This document shows positions 13,384-26,069 of a stretch of DNA of 64,000 nt, piece by piece. The notes beneath the pieces were generated by a model. The model was not told where the DNA came from, did no database searches, and saw only the letters and a list, made by a program, of their open reading frames with translations. Source of the stretch: Litomosoides sigmodontis (Eukaryota; Nematoda; Chromadorea; Rhabditida; Onchocercidae); the NCBI GenBank assembly GCA_963070105.1, contig OY718806.1, forward strand, positions 8,947,365-9,011,364. Direction: 5' to 3'. A program made the position numbers and the translations under genes. How positions within the stretch are numbered: the first letter of the stretch is position 1; each line of letters begins with the position of its first letter.

Positions 13384-16300
13384 AAAAATTACCAGATTCC
13401 AAACTGATGAAGGTACTGATGAATACCATCTATCAATGGAAGGAATCAACAGTAAGCATGGTGACCCGCTTGATGAGGATCGAATAGCTAATTGCACACA
13501 ATGAGAAAAACGCTCCTCTGGTGACCCTATAAAAAATAGTAAACGACTTTAACCATGCGAAGAAAAAAGAGTACGATTTCATTAAACAACAATACTAAAA
13601 ATAATAACCGTAAGAGAAGAGATTGGCCATTGAAAGTGAAAACACCGGGAGATGATCCAGATGATTTATAATAACAGGAAGAATATATGATGTTTGACCA
13701 ATATCACTGGAGGAACCGCATAGCAATAAACGAGCTGGAACAATTTTTCAGGGATGTGACTGACTTAACTTGCCAAAACTATTTTAGCATCTACTTGAGG
13801 GCAGCGTAACATAGAGACAGGTAACCATGGCAGAAATTTCTCCACTATATGAATACTCATAATTTTTTTTATTAATTGTGCAACCGAACTTACCAGACGG
13901 TGTAACAGGACTTGAATGAACTGCTTTCAAGACTCGCTCTATATCACACAACTCTTGATTGTCATCACCTATATCACGATAACCCTTAGGAATGCGGAGA
14001 CATATTGAGGTGATCACGTCTTCTAACAATATCTTGAGTCTGTCGTCCAAAATTCGTGAAGGTATTGTAAAATCTAGAAATTGATGACTGGAATAATCCT
14101 GTACTGCCTTTCATCTTATATTTAATTGTACGCTTACGTATGGAAATTAATCGTTATAACAAAAAAATTTAAGACACGAATCCATACCTCTTCGACCCGC
14201 TGGTACAATGCGTCGCATAGCAATATCAAAATCTTTTTTTTCGACTTTTATTGCTTTAGGATCAATGCAGACCTTTTCTTTGGATGAATAGATCTGAGGA
14301 AACTGAGATCGAAGTGCAGTGAGAACTGCTTCCGTACAAAGCGACTGAATTACATGATACGAAAGCATAAACTACGTTATTGAACAAAAGAACAAAAGTC
14401 AACAGTAGTTTTTAGGCATCAATGGATGACTAAAGTATAAAAACAGTTAAGCATACCTTCAAATCAGCACCGCAATATCCCGAGGTGCGCTCAGAAAGCC
14501 ATTTGAACATGTCACCTGATGGGCGATTAGTGTCCCAGGATGACGTATGAATTTTTAAAATTTCCATTCTGGCATTCTTGTGAGGCAAACTAAAAAGTTA
14601 TCGAGAAATAGTATCACATTTAGAACTTGAGCGATCCTATAATGTTCCACAAAACTTGAGGAGAAAGAACAAACTGGAAGCTTAATTCTCGATCAAATCG
14701 ACCAGGACGCCTCAAAGCAGGATCAATCGCATCTATTCTATTCGTTGCTCCAATTACGACAACCTTAAAAAAAGATTATGTTTAATCGAAAATATAATAA
14801 AACATACAGCGAAGGAGTTAAAATATAAAAATCAACATTAAGATGTATTGCGAGAAGCAGTAAGTACCTCGCATCGACTGTCCAGTCCATCCATGAGTGC
14901 TAACAAAGTTGAAACGATAGAGCTGTGAATTTGATCTTGTCGTGAACTTCGAACCGGGGCTAAACCATCGATTTCATCAAAGAATATTATAGAAGGACGC
15001 ATCGTGAAGGCCTGTTCGAAAAGAGCTCTAAAAATGCAACGTTATCAGCTAACTTCATAAGAAACTAATGTTACAATACAAATATACCGAATAAAGATGG
15101 AAGTTGTAACATATACATAATCACACATATGCATGAAATAAATTAGATGCCAACCTTAATTGTCGTTCAGATTCGCCTACCCATTTACTCAAAATATCAG
15201 CTCCTTTACGCATGAAAAATGCTACTTTTTTATCACCTTCGCTGCAAGAATTGGCTAACGCACGTGCAACAAGTGTCTTTCCTGTACCTGAAAGTTTAAC
15301 AACCTCACTTTCGAGAAACTAACTTAATATATTTTCTTAACAAAGTTTATGAGAATCAAAAATTATTGTGCGGCTAATTAACTGAAAAGTTAAATACTTT
15401 CATGACGAGCGATTTTTGGGGCTAATATAATGAGCACTCATAAATTTGTACAAAAGATCTGCTCTGCAAAACTTTGCGAAACTTTCACACGTCAAAAACA
15501 TAACTATTATCCGATTAATTACATGTATAATAAATAGACGAACCTGGTGGCCCGTAAAAAAGAACTCCTTTCGGCGGCTGAATATTGAACTGAGAAAAAA
15601 TTTCGCCGTACAATAATGGAAACAGAACTACTTCTTTCAGAGACTGTATATGACAATCTAAGCCGCCAATCTTGCTAAAATCGATACTACGATCAATATA
15701 CATGGGATCAATATCTGATCCGGAAATATTAGGTGCACCAGATTTACGACGAATCAATTCTCGCACGCCAATTGTATACGACAAATCATCGTCTGAAAAA
15801 CATTCTCCCTATACGTGCTGCGTTGCTAATGATGAAATTAACAGTCATTTCTGGTTAGAAAAAATCACAGGAACCAAACCACTTTCATAGACTGTGTGTG
15901 ACAATTTAAATCACTAATTCTGTTAAAATCGATGCAGTGTGTATGGGATTAATATTCGGGTAAGAAAATATTAATCTTAAGAATTTAGCTCCGAGAAAAA
16001 GGTTTGTGTTTAGAAAGTATACGATGAATAATTTAATTAAAACTTGCTGTTGACTGGACGTAACTGAGCTCTAGCCTTATTCATTCTTCGCAGACGGTGG
16101 CACTCGAATCGAGCATTAGCTTGCATTCCGTCCTCGGACGAACTGGAAGATAAATCAGAATCGCTTCTACCGAAGAGTCGTTTTCTATAAAAGGAACAAA
16201 ATTGATTTAATTCTTAATTCAAAATATTAACGTGGTAGATATGAAATAAAATGAACATTTCTAATTAGTACAACTCCTTATATGAACGTGGGAAAGGTAA

Positions 16301-18439
16301 TACCGATGAATATGCCGTCTTGATCCTGATCCCAAATCATTGCTCGTCAGTTCACGTCGAAGAGTGTATGTACGAGTAGATTGGGAACGCGGCTCAATAC
16401 AAAAGCGTGTTACTGGATTGATATGGGTCCTAAGCGCATAATGTCGTGGCACATTTTCATCTGATTCATCATCTTCCTATATAAAATGTAATTAAGAAGT
16501 AGAAGTATATAAACAATGTTCACTCCATGATCAATATTTTCATTTCTAAAAATTTCCAAGTTGTCGGAAACGCCATTTGCAGAATCTCAGTGATGTGCTC
16601 CTGATGCTACTTTAGTGGAGCTACAATTGTGCCATTTTTTCTTATGTCTTTAAATTTCTTTAAATAATATCATCTAAGAGCTGTATGCAAAAGATATCTG
16701 CTTGCGTGTGACATATAAAAGAATCGCATGTGCATATCGCACAAAAAACCAAATAAAGAAATGCAGAAATTTTAACAAACTTCCGGAGCAGCATCCCTTT
16801 GATCTTCACCGTCCTCTGAATTTTCTTTTTTAGACTGCCGTCTACGAAGTGAACTGTAAATGAAACCTAAGTAATGAACGGAAAAACGATGAAATCCATT
16901 ATGTTTTCCTCGATGCTGTTAAGAAACAACTGAAAACAATCAGAGAATTTGGACAACACAAAGTGACGAAGTACTGGCATAGTCCACGCAAACATGTCCG
17001 TATTGATGAATACCACTTTGTAATTTATTCATAGATACTGTAATACTAACGTAATTGCCTACTAAAAGTAATTGCCTACTATCAGATACTGGAATCGTAT
17101 AGAGTAAACGCTTTCTCTCCAACACACTCTAGCCTGAAGCTAAAAAACGACTTTGAGACATTGCAAAGACAAAGTAAACATATTTCAACATACTTGCAAG
17201 CCATAGCATTTTTGGCTTTTTTCTGTGCAACCAGTGCAGCTTGTTTTTTCGCTTGATGTCGCTGTTTAACGCTTTCATACATATTTGGTTCTACAACTTC
17301 CTGTTTAGTGGCAGAATGAACTGCTGAATTTGGCAATACTGGACGTGCATCTTCCGTTGTCGAATCTGAAGTCGGAGAATTGGACTCCTCGTCAACTGGA
17401 GATGATGGTTTCGAACTGCAATAAAAGAAACGAGAATTTAAAGGACACGCTAGTATTAATATTTAGTTGTCCACTTACTAATTCCTTCAAGTTTCATAGT
17501 TTCAGAACTAGTAGGTTTTATTTAATAATTATGGAGAAACCATCTTTTTAGAAGCATCTAATGTGCTTACTAGCTCCTTATCATGTTGCACCTACCATTT
17601 TTTTGGAAAATGATTCCAAAGTGACGCACCTAGATTTTTTCCGAATCTTGGAATGCACTACACAATCTTCAAAATCATCAACATCACTCTGTTCATTCGT
17701 GGGAACTCCGTACGTATCTACGTAGATTCTATCTTTTGATCTTGTCGAATAGCGGAACGAATGAGGTAGCATGTAAGGACTGTTTATCTAAAAACGTTAA
17801 AATACACCATATACACCGGTAATATCTAAAACAGCTAATTTTTTGAGTCGTTAAAGTGAAAATACAACCGGATCCGGATGATCGATCGATCATTCACGTA
17901 ATCACAATGCTGCTTAGAAACATGACTTGCAACCTCACACTTCCACACTTTTCCTTCGTTCACCATAAAAAGAGGAAAACATTTATAAGCGTCATTTTTC
18001 CAGACTATCTTAACTACTGTTATGCTCTATACAATTTCTTCACGGACACAAACTCGTTCATTGTACTTCACAAGCAGATTTTTGTATGATGTTCCTTTCA
18101 CTCCTAGAAAGGTTTTTCCATTCATCCTGTCTGTACACGTTTTTGTGGGATCCTCCTAATCGATAAGGAAGGTATTTATCTATTCAACCCTAAGACTTTT
18201 CTTTCATCCTCTGAAACGATGGAAATCTCACACCACAAACAGACAAGGAAACTGGGACATACTGGATCCCGCGATCTATTAGCCTGGTCGACGAGAGAGC
18301 GTAACAATGAATCCCCCACTGAATTACCAAGGAGAAAATTCTCATCCAGGCTCATATAAATCGCTTGTCTCTCTCGGGAAGAACGTCGTGGAAACTGTAC
18401 CGATCCATCTCGGTAACCATATTCTCCACGTCTTGACAT
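10445..18439 (-). CDS. lex-1: ATAD2/LEX-1 type AAA+ ATPase with bromodomain, complete (about 22 exons)
   Basis: Nuclear chromatin ATPase of the ATAD2/Yta7/LEX-1 family; yeast and worm members are boundary or anti-silencing factors. First exon 18439 to about 18275 ([10 protein letters not shown]..., donor GTATGT) leads into a Ser-, acid- and Arg-rich N-terminal region (17785-16045). AAA1 follows: [15 protein letters not shown] and GVLFYGPPG (15540-15790), [11 protein letters not shown] (Walker A completed across an intron), [13 protein letters not shown] (Walker B) and [10 protein letters not shown] degenerate second AAA unit follows ([14 protein letters not shown], near 14,050). The bromodomain is encoded by two exons (12,003-11,918 and about 12,403-12,187) with the acetyl-lysine pocket Asn in AVEYNP. 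The C terminus uses exons 10702-10791 ([13 protein letters not shown]) and 10445-10600 ([20 protein letters not shown]...), TAG at 10445-10447; both join in phase 0. The domain order is diagnostic. Exon borders inside the gene are approximate. Confidence 0.9.
13304..13380. repeat. (TA)n microsatellite in a lex-1 intron
   Basis: About 77 bases of uninterrupted TA repeat inside the roughly 950-base intron between lex-1 coding segments near 12.9 and 13.9 kb. The rest of this intron shows no recognisable coding exon. Confidence 0.95.
15872..15972 (-). pseudogene. Decayed partial copy of a lex-1 exon inside the neighbouring intron
   Basis: On the + strand this stretch matches 15626-15730, part of the lex-1 exon encoding [20 protein letters not shown]. 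Blocks such as ACTGTGTGTGACAATTTAAA against ACTGTATATGACAATCTAAG, then TTAAAATCGAT against CTAAAATCGAT and ATGGGATTAATATTCGG against ATGGGATCAATATCTGAT, stay aligned over about 100 bases with small gaps. The copy has indels and no open frame matching the exon, so it is a non-functional remnant of a local tandem duplication. Confidence 0.75.
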
Positions 18440-21201
18440 CTACACCACTACACTCTCTGTTTCTGCAAACGAACATGTTTCAAAAAAAAAAAAAAAACTC
18501 TCACTGCTACGCAAAAAAAATATTAACCGGTGGAAAAAAATGATTACCCGTAGAACTATTTCAATAAATCAGCGAACTATTTGGCTAACTCTCCTGAAAC
18601 TATTCTAAGCTAATACATACCGATTTTCTCTTCTCAGAAGAGAAACTGCTCTATCGTCATTTAACTACTCATTTTATTAAACTACTATCTGGTCATTCAA
18701 ATATTTTCATTTCGATCAGCTTGCATCTTTTACATGTAAATTCTCCAATCACTACGCCCAGTGGGATCAAAAAAAAAAAACGAGAAAGGTAACCATAATG
18801 TGCAACCACTAGCTGTAACTAACAATTTACGCAGACTAACAATGTACGTGTAGAATGCGTATGCGTAAAAGAATCATGACGTGAGGACGTCATAATTCTG
18901 TTATTTGTTTACTCTCATCTAAATCTCTAAACCTGTGCTAGAAAAATGACTACTGTAGTGAAAGGTATCTTAAAGGTCATGTATGAAGTAGAGATTGTGA
19001 TAGACTTAGTAGCCGCTGACCCTTACATGTTTCTCTGTCATTTTTTTCACCTCGTAGTACTCCTCCTTTTTCTCTTCCGCATCTTCTCCCTCTTCAACAA
19101 AGCACACTTGTCTGACCACACTAACACTAAGTACACATTGATCCACACACATACGCAATTTACACGAGCATTTCACAGTCACTTCGAACGATTGAAATTT
19201 CTCATTCCCATACACTCGCGCCACTCACTCTCCCACGCAAACCAACGAAACAACAGATGCTAGAGCATCGACAGACGACGCTTACACTACGTCTATGTCA
19301 TGCTTATGCAACAGTGCAAGTACGCCTTATGAAACGTATGTGTATCAATCGTGAAAGTAGATTTCAGGCTAACTGCGAATGATTGTTTTAATGTTAGGCA
19401 TTAGTACGGTGATCAATTTTGTCTATTTAAGATTAGAAATTCATCAGGTTTAAAAAAATTTTCTAATTTTTGAAAATGTCATAAATTTCTAATCTTAAAA
19501 TAACCTTTCAAAAATTAAGATCTCAAACCAAAATAGATTTCAAATTTTGACTTGCATACAAGAAAAAAAGTGAATTTCGAAATGTTTTCTCTGTTCCGTT
19601 TCCACACTATCATCCTTATTTTTTGCAAGTCCTTCAAGAACGCGAACATTTCAACGAAAATAGATTTCAATTAAAGTTAGCAATGAAAACAAATTTTCAA
19701 TAGAAATAGAAAGTTCGTTTAGATCAAATATGAAAGTAACGCTGTGAATGATAAATCCTCGCTTAATGCAACGAAGATGCTGATAGATGTCATCACAGCA
19801 ATGGTACCTCTACAATCAAAGTTGACGCAATAGTTTACGATGCTGATTAAATTTTGCTTGTATTTCATTCTTTAAACATCTCATAATAGAACATATTGCA
19901 TCGTAACCATCAGATGATTTGATTTAGTTTTTGGAAAACACGAACCGTTACGTACGTTTGATTCCTGATGTTAAAATCGAACTTCTTATCGAGATATTGA
20001 TTGACAAGCCGCGCAGTGACGATTGCAAATGATTAACGCAACTGCGTGGCAAATTTCAACATTTGAAAAGATGCGAAATTTGCATAAAACTTTCATTTGC
20101 AGCTAAAAATCTGTCACAATCGCATTTTTTTTCAGAATCTTACTTCAACATTATCCGCTTCAAGTTTCGAATGAAGTTGAAATATGAAATCAAAAAATAA
20201 AAATGCAAAAATTTTGCGTAAGAAGGCTTCTTCTACGTTTCCTGCGGCATCAAAGAGGTTGAGGTTAAAATTTAGTCAGTAGTTCTTTTGTGCAGTAACT
20301 TTTTAATAATTGTGAGATACTATACATTTGTGCAAATTATACATTGTCACGTATTGATGGGACAGACAAACGATAAATAAAGAAAGCAAAGAGGAAAGTA
20401 CGGAAAAACTCTTTCGCTTTGATGTGATGTTTGTAAGACAGTAATCAGGAGATCAGGTGGATGTTAAGGGAATATATTAATACATTAAGATTTTAACATT
20501 GTTAACCCTTCCACCCTTAATTTTTGCTTAGTGATTAAAGTCAGTTCCTTCTGCCAGTTCAACATGTAGCACATTTGTGACATCAAGAATTCCTCCATAC
20601 CGATTCCATGCAATTATCAGTGGTCAGTTCCACGCAAGCAAGCGAACACGTCAAGGTGTGTAGTAGACTGTTGCCCAAACATCAATTTTTCTCTTTAAAA
20701 GCACTCAATAATATGCAAGATCAAGAAATCCTCTTTTTCCTTCTCCTCCTCCCCATATTCGCAGGCATTTGTGGAGGAACAGTTTACAGAAGTCATTCAG
20801 CAAGACTTCAAAGGATGTTCTTGATAGATATGTTTACTGCACAATTTTTGTCATAGTTTATTCCTACTACACCGTCGCCAGCACAAGTAGGTGCATAGTG
20901 TATCACGACATTCACATATAAAAAAAGGTTTGACACTTCAATCTTATACCACTTATCAACGAAAAATTCTTAGCACAAGAGGCATTTAAACTAATCCATA
21001 TATTAGGGACAACGATGTTTAAACTATACTGTTTTCTCTTTTGATCAAAGAACAGCTATCGCTAATAAAATGAAAAATTCCAACTCGGTAAAATTTCAAA
21101 GAAAGGCTACTGTTACGTAATGAGATTCATCAATAGTTGTGAAACAATATCAGATGAAGCCTGACTATTCGAATCCTGCACTGAAAAATTAAACTTCCTA
21201 A
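18440..21201. other. Intergenic region between lex-1 5' end and cytochrome c 3' end
   Basis: About 2.8 kb holding the lex-1 promoter/5' UTR side and the cytochrome c 3' UTR side. Short open frames (18946-19263 +, 20608-20856 +) lack motifs and splice context, and I do not call them. A 16-base inverted repeat lies at 19426-19499. Otherwise AT-rich sequence with A-runs. Confidence 0.45.
19426..19499. repeat. Perfect 16-bp inverted repeat
   Basis: TTTAAGATTAGAAATT at 19426-19441 is the exact reverse complement of AATTTCTAATCTTAAA at 19484-19499, with a 42-base AT-rich loop. It could fold as a hairpin or be the ends of a very short degenerate element; no target-site duplication is evident. Confidence 0.75.
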
Positions 21202-22237
21202 TCATTTCTTAGATTCTTCTTCTATAAATTTGATCAGATCAGCACGTTCTTGAGGTTTTTTCAAGCCCGCAAATACCATCTTGGTCCCCGGAATATATTT
21301 CTTCGGATCTAATAAATATTCAAATAACGTCTCACGTGTCCATACCACACCCTGAAATATATGCATAAATGTTGAACATAAAATCAAGATTGGTTAGTTC
21401 CTAAGAACGAAAATATTAACTTTCAAATAGTTAAGGACCAATTCTTATAATCATCGTTTCAAAATAATGTGCTTTAAACAACCTAACGAATAATGAAAGA
21501 ATAACAAACAATGGCAGATATTGGGTTTTTTGTCTAAAACAGATTCCAATCATTTTTTGTTAAACAAAACAAAGATACGCTAGAAATGTCGAAAACAGTG
21601 AAACGATTAAATAAGTTCACAAAAGCGGTCAATTTCTTTTCTGATATCGGTATAATGACGAATTGATGGATGGAGAAAATTATGAGACGCCAACAACCAA
21701 AACAGCTCTCAGACATTAAACGATGAATATAATTAGAGATTTAATTTCAGTTAACGATGGAAAAATGATCGTAGTTGAAATTTATACATCGGATTTAAGC
21801 TACGCAAACAAGACCACGATGGAGCAATAATAAACGATGGAATTTGATGCATTAATAACTCTACCATTCCAACCCTATTTCACGGAAAGACTCATCTAAC
21901 TACTACCCGTTAAACTATGTAACCTTCTAGTGCAATATAAGTAATATAAATCACGGATGCGTGCTACAAAGGCCAAATTATTGAGGCAGCAAAATCCTAT
22001 TCTAATCAGTTACCTAGGCACTAAAATATCATCACGAATTATTATATGATAAGATGAAACCTTATTCTTATTAGCCGTAGAATATGGATATCCATCAACA
22101 GTGCCCGACTTACGTCCAATCACACCCTTCAGCGTCGGGCCATTCTTATTAACATCTGAATCGATAACGTGGCACTGAAGGCACCGCATTTTAAATAACT
22201 TCTTGCCTCTTTCGTAGTCACCCTCCGGAATTGACAT
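21202..22237 (-). CDS. cyc-2.1: Cytochrome c, two exons, complete (108 aa)
   Basis: Mitochondrial intermembrane-space electron carrier between complexes III and IV. Exon 1 is 22061-22237 (59 codons), exon 2 is 21202-21351 (49 codons plus TGA); the intron joins NKNK to GVVW in phase 0 with donor AAG|GTTTCA and acceptor TTTCAG. The haem attachment motif [20 protein letters not shown] and the axial-Met loop [14 protein letters not shown] are all present, so the protein should be functional. The start chosen (ATG 22235-22237, [13 protein letters not shown]) matches the N terminus of worm cytochrome c and lies only 9 bases after a TTTGCAG acceptor, which suggests spliced-leader trans-splicing. An in-frame upstream ATG gives only extra residues encoded by the intron or outron. 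The gene is alone on this strand, about 1.5 kb downstream of npp-19. Confidence 0.96.
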
Positions 22238-23791
22238 ATCGAAAGTCTGCAAAGACATCACCAATAAGTGCTATACAACATGAATCCAGCTAACAGTAAG
22301 CTTATCGTCCAAATTACACATTCTATACAACTTCAAGGCAAGTATAAATAACGGAATAGATTTCAGGTTTTTCCCTTCTACCTCCGGAAAAACCTCCAGA
22401 AAAAGCCACAAACATGCTCCCCGTCCCCCCGAGCCACTTCCAACACCGCATACGACCACACCAGCAATCTCGCCTAATCAATGTTTTCGAACTTCGAATT
22501 TAATGCGGTCCATCGAATGATAACGATGTTGTATCAGTGTCGTCGAATTTCATTTGCTACAAACTCAATTGCATTTGCTAATTTCATTTCGGTATGGAAT
22601 GTTTATCAAAAAAGTAGATGATGAGGGATGTTAGCCGTCCTAATGTAATAGAAAATAATTCTATTTACAACGCTGAGAAATGAATAAATAATAGTTGAGT
22701 GAAATGAAAAAGAATTAGAATCAAATAAAATAATAAACATTGTCATTTATCGTAGTGATATTCTCTTTCACTGTTCGAAATAGTATTTGGTTTGATGTTT
22801 AGCGAAATATTCTACTGTATATGGTGCAACAACTTAATCTGGTACATTAAATGATGCAAAATTTGCATTACATCAAATGTAAAATATTAGCAAAATTCGT
22901 ACCCAATTTTGAAATAGAACCATAAATCTACTCTATGTTCTAGCCATCAAAAAAAGCAACCAATTTTTCCTTTTTCTTTGGGAAATTTTGAAGCAGAGAG
23001 GTTGTAAAATGTCACTGATGAATTTACAGTCCTATCACATTGCGAACAAGAAATATTCTAATTCAAATGATGCTCGTCTCTTAACAAACGCATAACGAAA
23101 GCAGGATAACTACTTTCTAGGGATTGAAGCGTCATGATTAGTCAACACAAACAAGTGTAGTTCCAAATGTACGTAAGCATATTTGATTTTATTTTTTTAA
23201 TCCACAAAAAAAGGTTGACCTGAGAAAATGTAAAACTTTGAATTTGATGTAATATTGATCTGTGCAAAAAAATATGTGAAATAAGAGTCTGTTTTCTTGT
23301 GATCACTTTTTTAACGCTTTCGCCAACAATGAGTGTCAACGACGATTATCAGAATCTGTTTATAATTTATACGATCATGAATATATAAGGCAGTGAAATT
23401 AAGCAAAATACTTCTTGTACATACTTTGGATAGTACATTTGATCGCCATTAAAATCCTGATAAACAGTGAGGTTTAACCGAAAACAAAAACGTATTTTTT
23501 GAGATTTTATAACTTTTCAAAGAACTTCCAAAAGAAAAAGAAAAAGCGAAAGTGGTATAAATCATTAAAAAACTCCACTGGAATGTTGAAAAGTACAAAT
23601 AACCACATCAATCCACATGTTGCCAAAGTAATATTTAAAAGGCTAAAAGTCAAAGAGTTTTAAAAACTTTTTGAGTGAGAAAAGATTTATAAATTTTTCG
23701 AAGACCTGATGCATTTTTGATAGATCCAGTTTGTTTTATCAAATGCTAATATAAAAGTGTTAACAAGTATTAGTAACACTTGACTACATTG
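22238..23791. other. Intergenic region between cytochrome c and npp-19
   Basis: About 1.55 kb, AT-rich. It holds the outron/promoter of cytochrome c and the 3' UTR of npp-19. No coding exon, RNA gene or repeat of note was seen; the short open frames here (22271-22459, 23142-23339, minus strand) have no recognisable content. Confidence 0.5.
22246..22252 (-). promoter_or_regulatory. Probable trans-splice acceptor of cytochrome c
   Basis: On the minus strand TTTGCAG (about 22247-22253) precedes a 9-base leader and the cytochrome c ATG, with no matching in-phase upstream coding exon. Such a very short leader is typical of spliced-leader addition in nematodes. Motif seen; use inferred. Confidence 0.5.
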
Positions 23792-26069
23792 TTACGAAAC
23801 AAAACTCCACAATTTATCCAACAGTCCATGTGGTTTCGATGATTCTCTTTCTTCGTCAGCCTGTAAAATATGCATGGATTCGATCATAAACATTTGGAAA
23901 AATGCTTTAATAATTCTGCAAATTTTGGGTCTAAAATAGCCATTCATTCTCTTATACCCATTCGCTAAATGAATATTAAAAAAACATGAATACTTGATGA
24001 CAAAATAACCGACCGATTGCCCGATTTTAAGATGGGTAAATCATGTTGTGCGCACACAAAAAGGAAATATTTAATAAGTGATGCGAAAACACAGAGTTAA
24101 AAACAAGTAAAGATTTAGAAAACATAAGGCAGCTTACCTGGTAGTAACTGTCTACTGCATTAAAAGAAGCACGCAGAGAACGAATTCCTGGACGGACGGG
24201 TGATGCAATTAATGAAGAACTAAAAGCTGCATCAAGAGAATGTGAAACTGAATTTGACAATGTTAATGGACCATCTCCACCTACGAAGGAATGTTCTGAT
24301 AAAGTCGATTTGTTATGGTTGAACTGAACATTATTTCCATTATTCGCTTGCGGAACTGAGTTGAAATATTCGTCATCCTTTAGCTTTACTAACTCCTGCA
24401 AAACAATGTAATTTGATAGCGTTAAGAATACTTTAGTTCGATCATAAAACAAGACTGGAACAAGGAAGATAACGTTCTGACAAAGGTCAAATCTAGTATG
24501 AAAAATATGGAAAGCTTAAAATGAAAGATTAACATCTCACCTCACTATCAACCGAAACTACTCCTAAGCGTAACCGACCATCTATGATTTGACCATTTCG
24601 AGAAAGAGCTTGTTGGGCATGAATGGATGAAGCATAACGTAAAAACATCCAATTGCCTTCTTTAGGAAACTGGAACAATCATATGATATTATGTCAAGGG
24701 TTAAAAAATACAAATGTAAGGCAACAATATGATAAACAAAATAAAAAATTACCCGATGAGCAACAATTGCTCCATGTCGTGCAAATAATTTAAGGATAAA
24801 TGGTATATCTTCTCGAGTGAAACCAAACACGGTAACCCAATGCTCAGCAACTTCTTTTCTAAAGCAAACGATGCATTAATAATGAATGCTTGAATGCCAT
24901 TATAATTTGCTTCTAATTGTAATTTGATCAGAATTTGATTCGTACACAAAGAACAACGAATTTCTTACTCTGTTTGAAGGTCCAACATGTCTCTTGATAC
25001 ACTTGCACCTGCAATTGTCGAATTTGAATCCTTGGATATCTGATGGGGAGACAGCAATTCCTCTCTCATAGAACGAAGAGGAGGGTCTGAAAAAATAAAT
25101 TGTAATAGTTGATAAAAATGTCCTAAGAATGGTTTTACCATTCCTATTAATAATTTAACAAGTTTCTCCTAGGAAAGTTCGAATTATAAAAGGGACTGGA
25201 AAAGAAAAAAAAAAGCAGTACCAACTACAGTATGCGATTCACTTGAAGATAATTCATCATGATCAGTAGTATCCATGGCAAAATCTCCACGTATACTGCT
25301 CGAAGCAATACTTCGCGTTTGTGTCAGTGTCGGCGACCAGTGAACACTTTTACCGCTTTGAGAACCTATAATATTATTTATAACAATCTTAATCTCGGCT
25401 GTCAAGGATGAATGTTCTTGCAATAAATGTGCTTGTTATTTTATCTCATAGAAAGAAACGTCTTTATATCCCACAAACTATTCCCCACATGACAGCTAAA
25501 GGTCTGACAAATTTGAAGCTCACAATTAGACCTTAGCTTCCATTCATTTGATTAAAAAGTTGTCCATTAACCAGCTGGTCATACAAAATTAGCCAAAATA
25601 CGGAAATTATTTGTTTTTCTTAAATATAAAAAGAAAGTTGAATTGAAAATGATTACTATTTTTCGAAGATGCGGTTCTTATATCTTGTTCCGATATCTGG
25701 TTGCCTGCAGCACTACTGTCTGAAATTAATCCAAATTATTCAGACTCCATCTAATCACTGAAATCTGGTGAATAATTCCCGAAAATTTTGCCAAAGTTAA
25801 ATTCCGCACAATGCAAAGAGTTGTCGAATACCACTAATAGAGATTTTGAATATATAACTTCTATTGATAAACTCGGAAATGCTTTTTTCAAGTTTATTTT
25901 TTTTAAGATAAACAAAACAAACCGTACCAAACGACATAATTAAATTTCGACGTTTACTGCGAGGACCGAAGAGAAAGCTAGGTGTTACAGTTTGCCCTGT
26001 AAATGATCCAGTATTCCCACTCGGTAGTCTAGCATCCGAAAACACTGAAGCCTCAGATTTCGACTGCAT
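23792..26069 (-). CDS. npp-19: Nucleoporin Nup35/Nup53 (NPP-19), complete, 8 exons
   Basis: Inner-ring scaffold nucleoporin that links the pore membrane to Nup155 and Nup93 and is needed for pore assembly. The N terminus (MQSKSEASVFSDARLPSG, ATG 26067-26069) leads through Ser-rich exons containing SFLFGPRSKRR. The hallmark MPPN-type RRM dimerisation domain spans two exons at 24858-24752 and about 24670-24543: HWVTVFGFTREDIPFIL, then GNWMFLRYASSIHAQQAL and NGQIIDGRLRLGVV, lining up well with vertebrate Nup35. Exon 24138-24395 carries the linker and the last exon 23792-23860 encodes PHGLLDKLWSFVS, which fits the C-terminal amphipathic membrane-binding helix known in this family. I checked the exon phases: G|AC, A|GT and GA|A joins all keep the frame. 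Estimated length about 350 residues, close to the vertebrate 326. Confidence 0.92.

Noticed and set aside
18946..19263. 105-codon + strand frame between lex-1 and cytochrome c
   Set aside because: No recognisable domain, low-complexity His/Phe-rich content, no splice or poly(A) context; likely chance.
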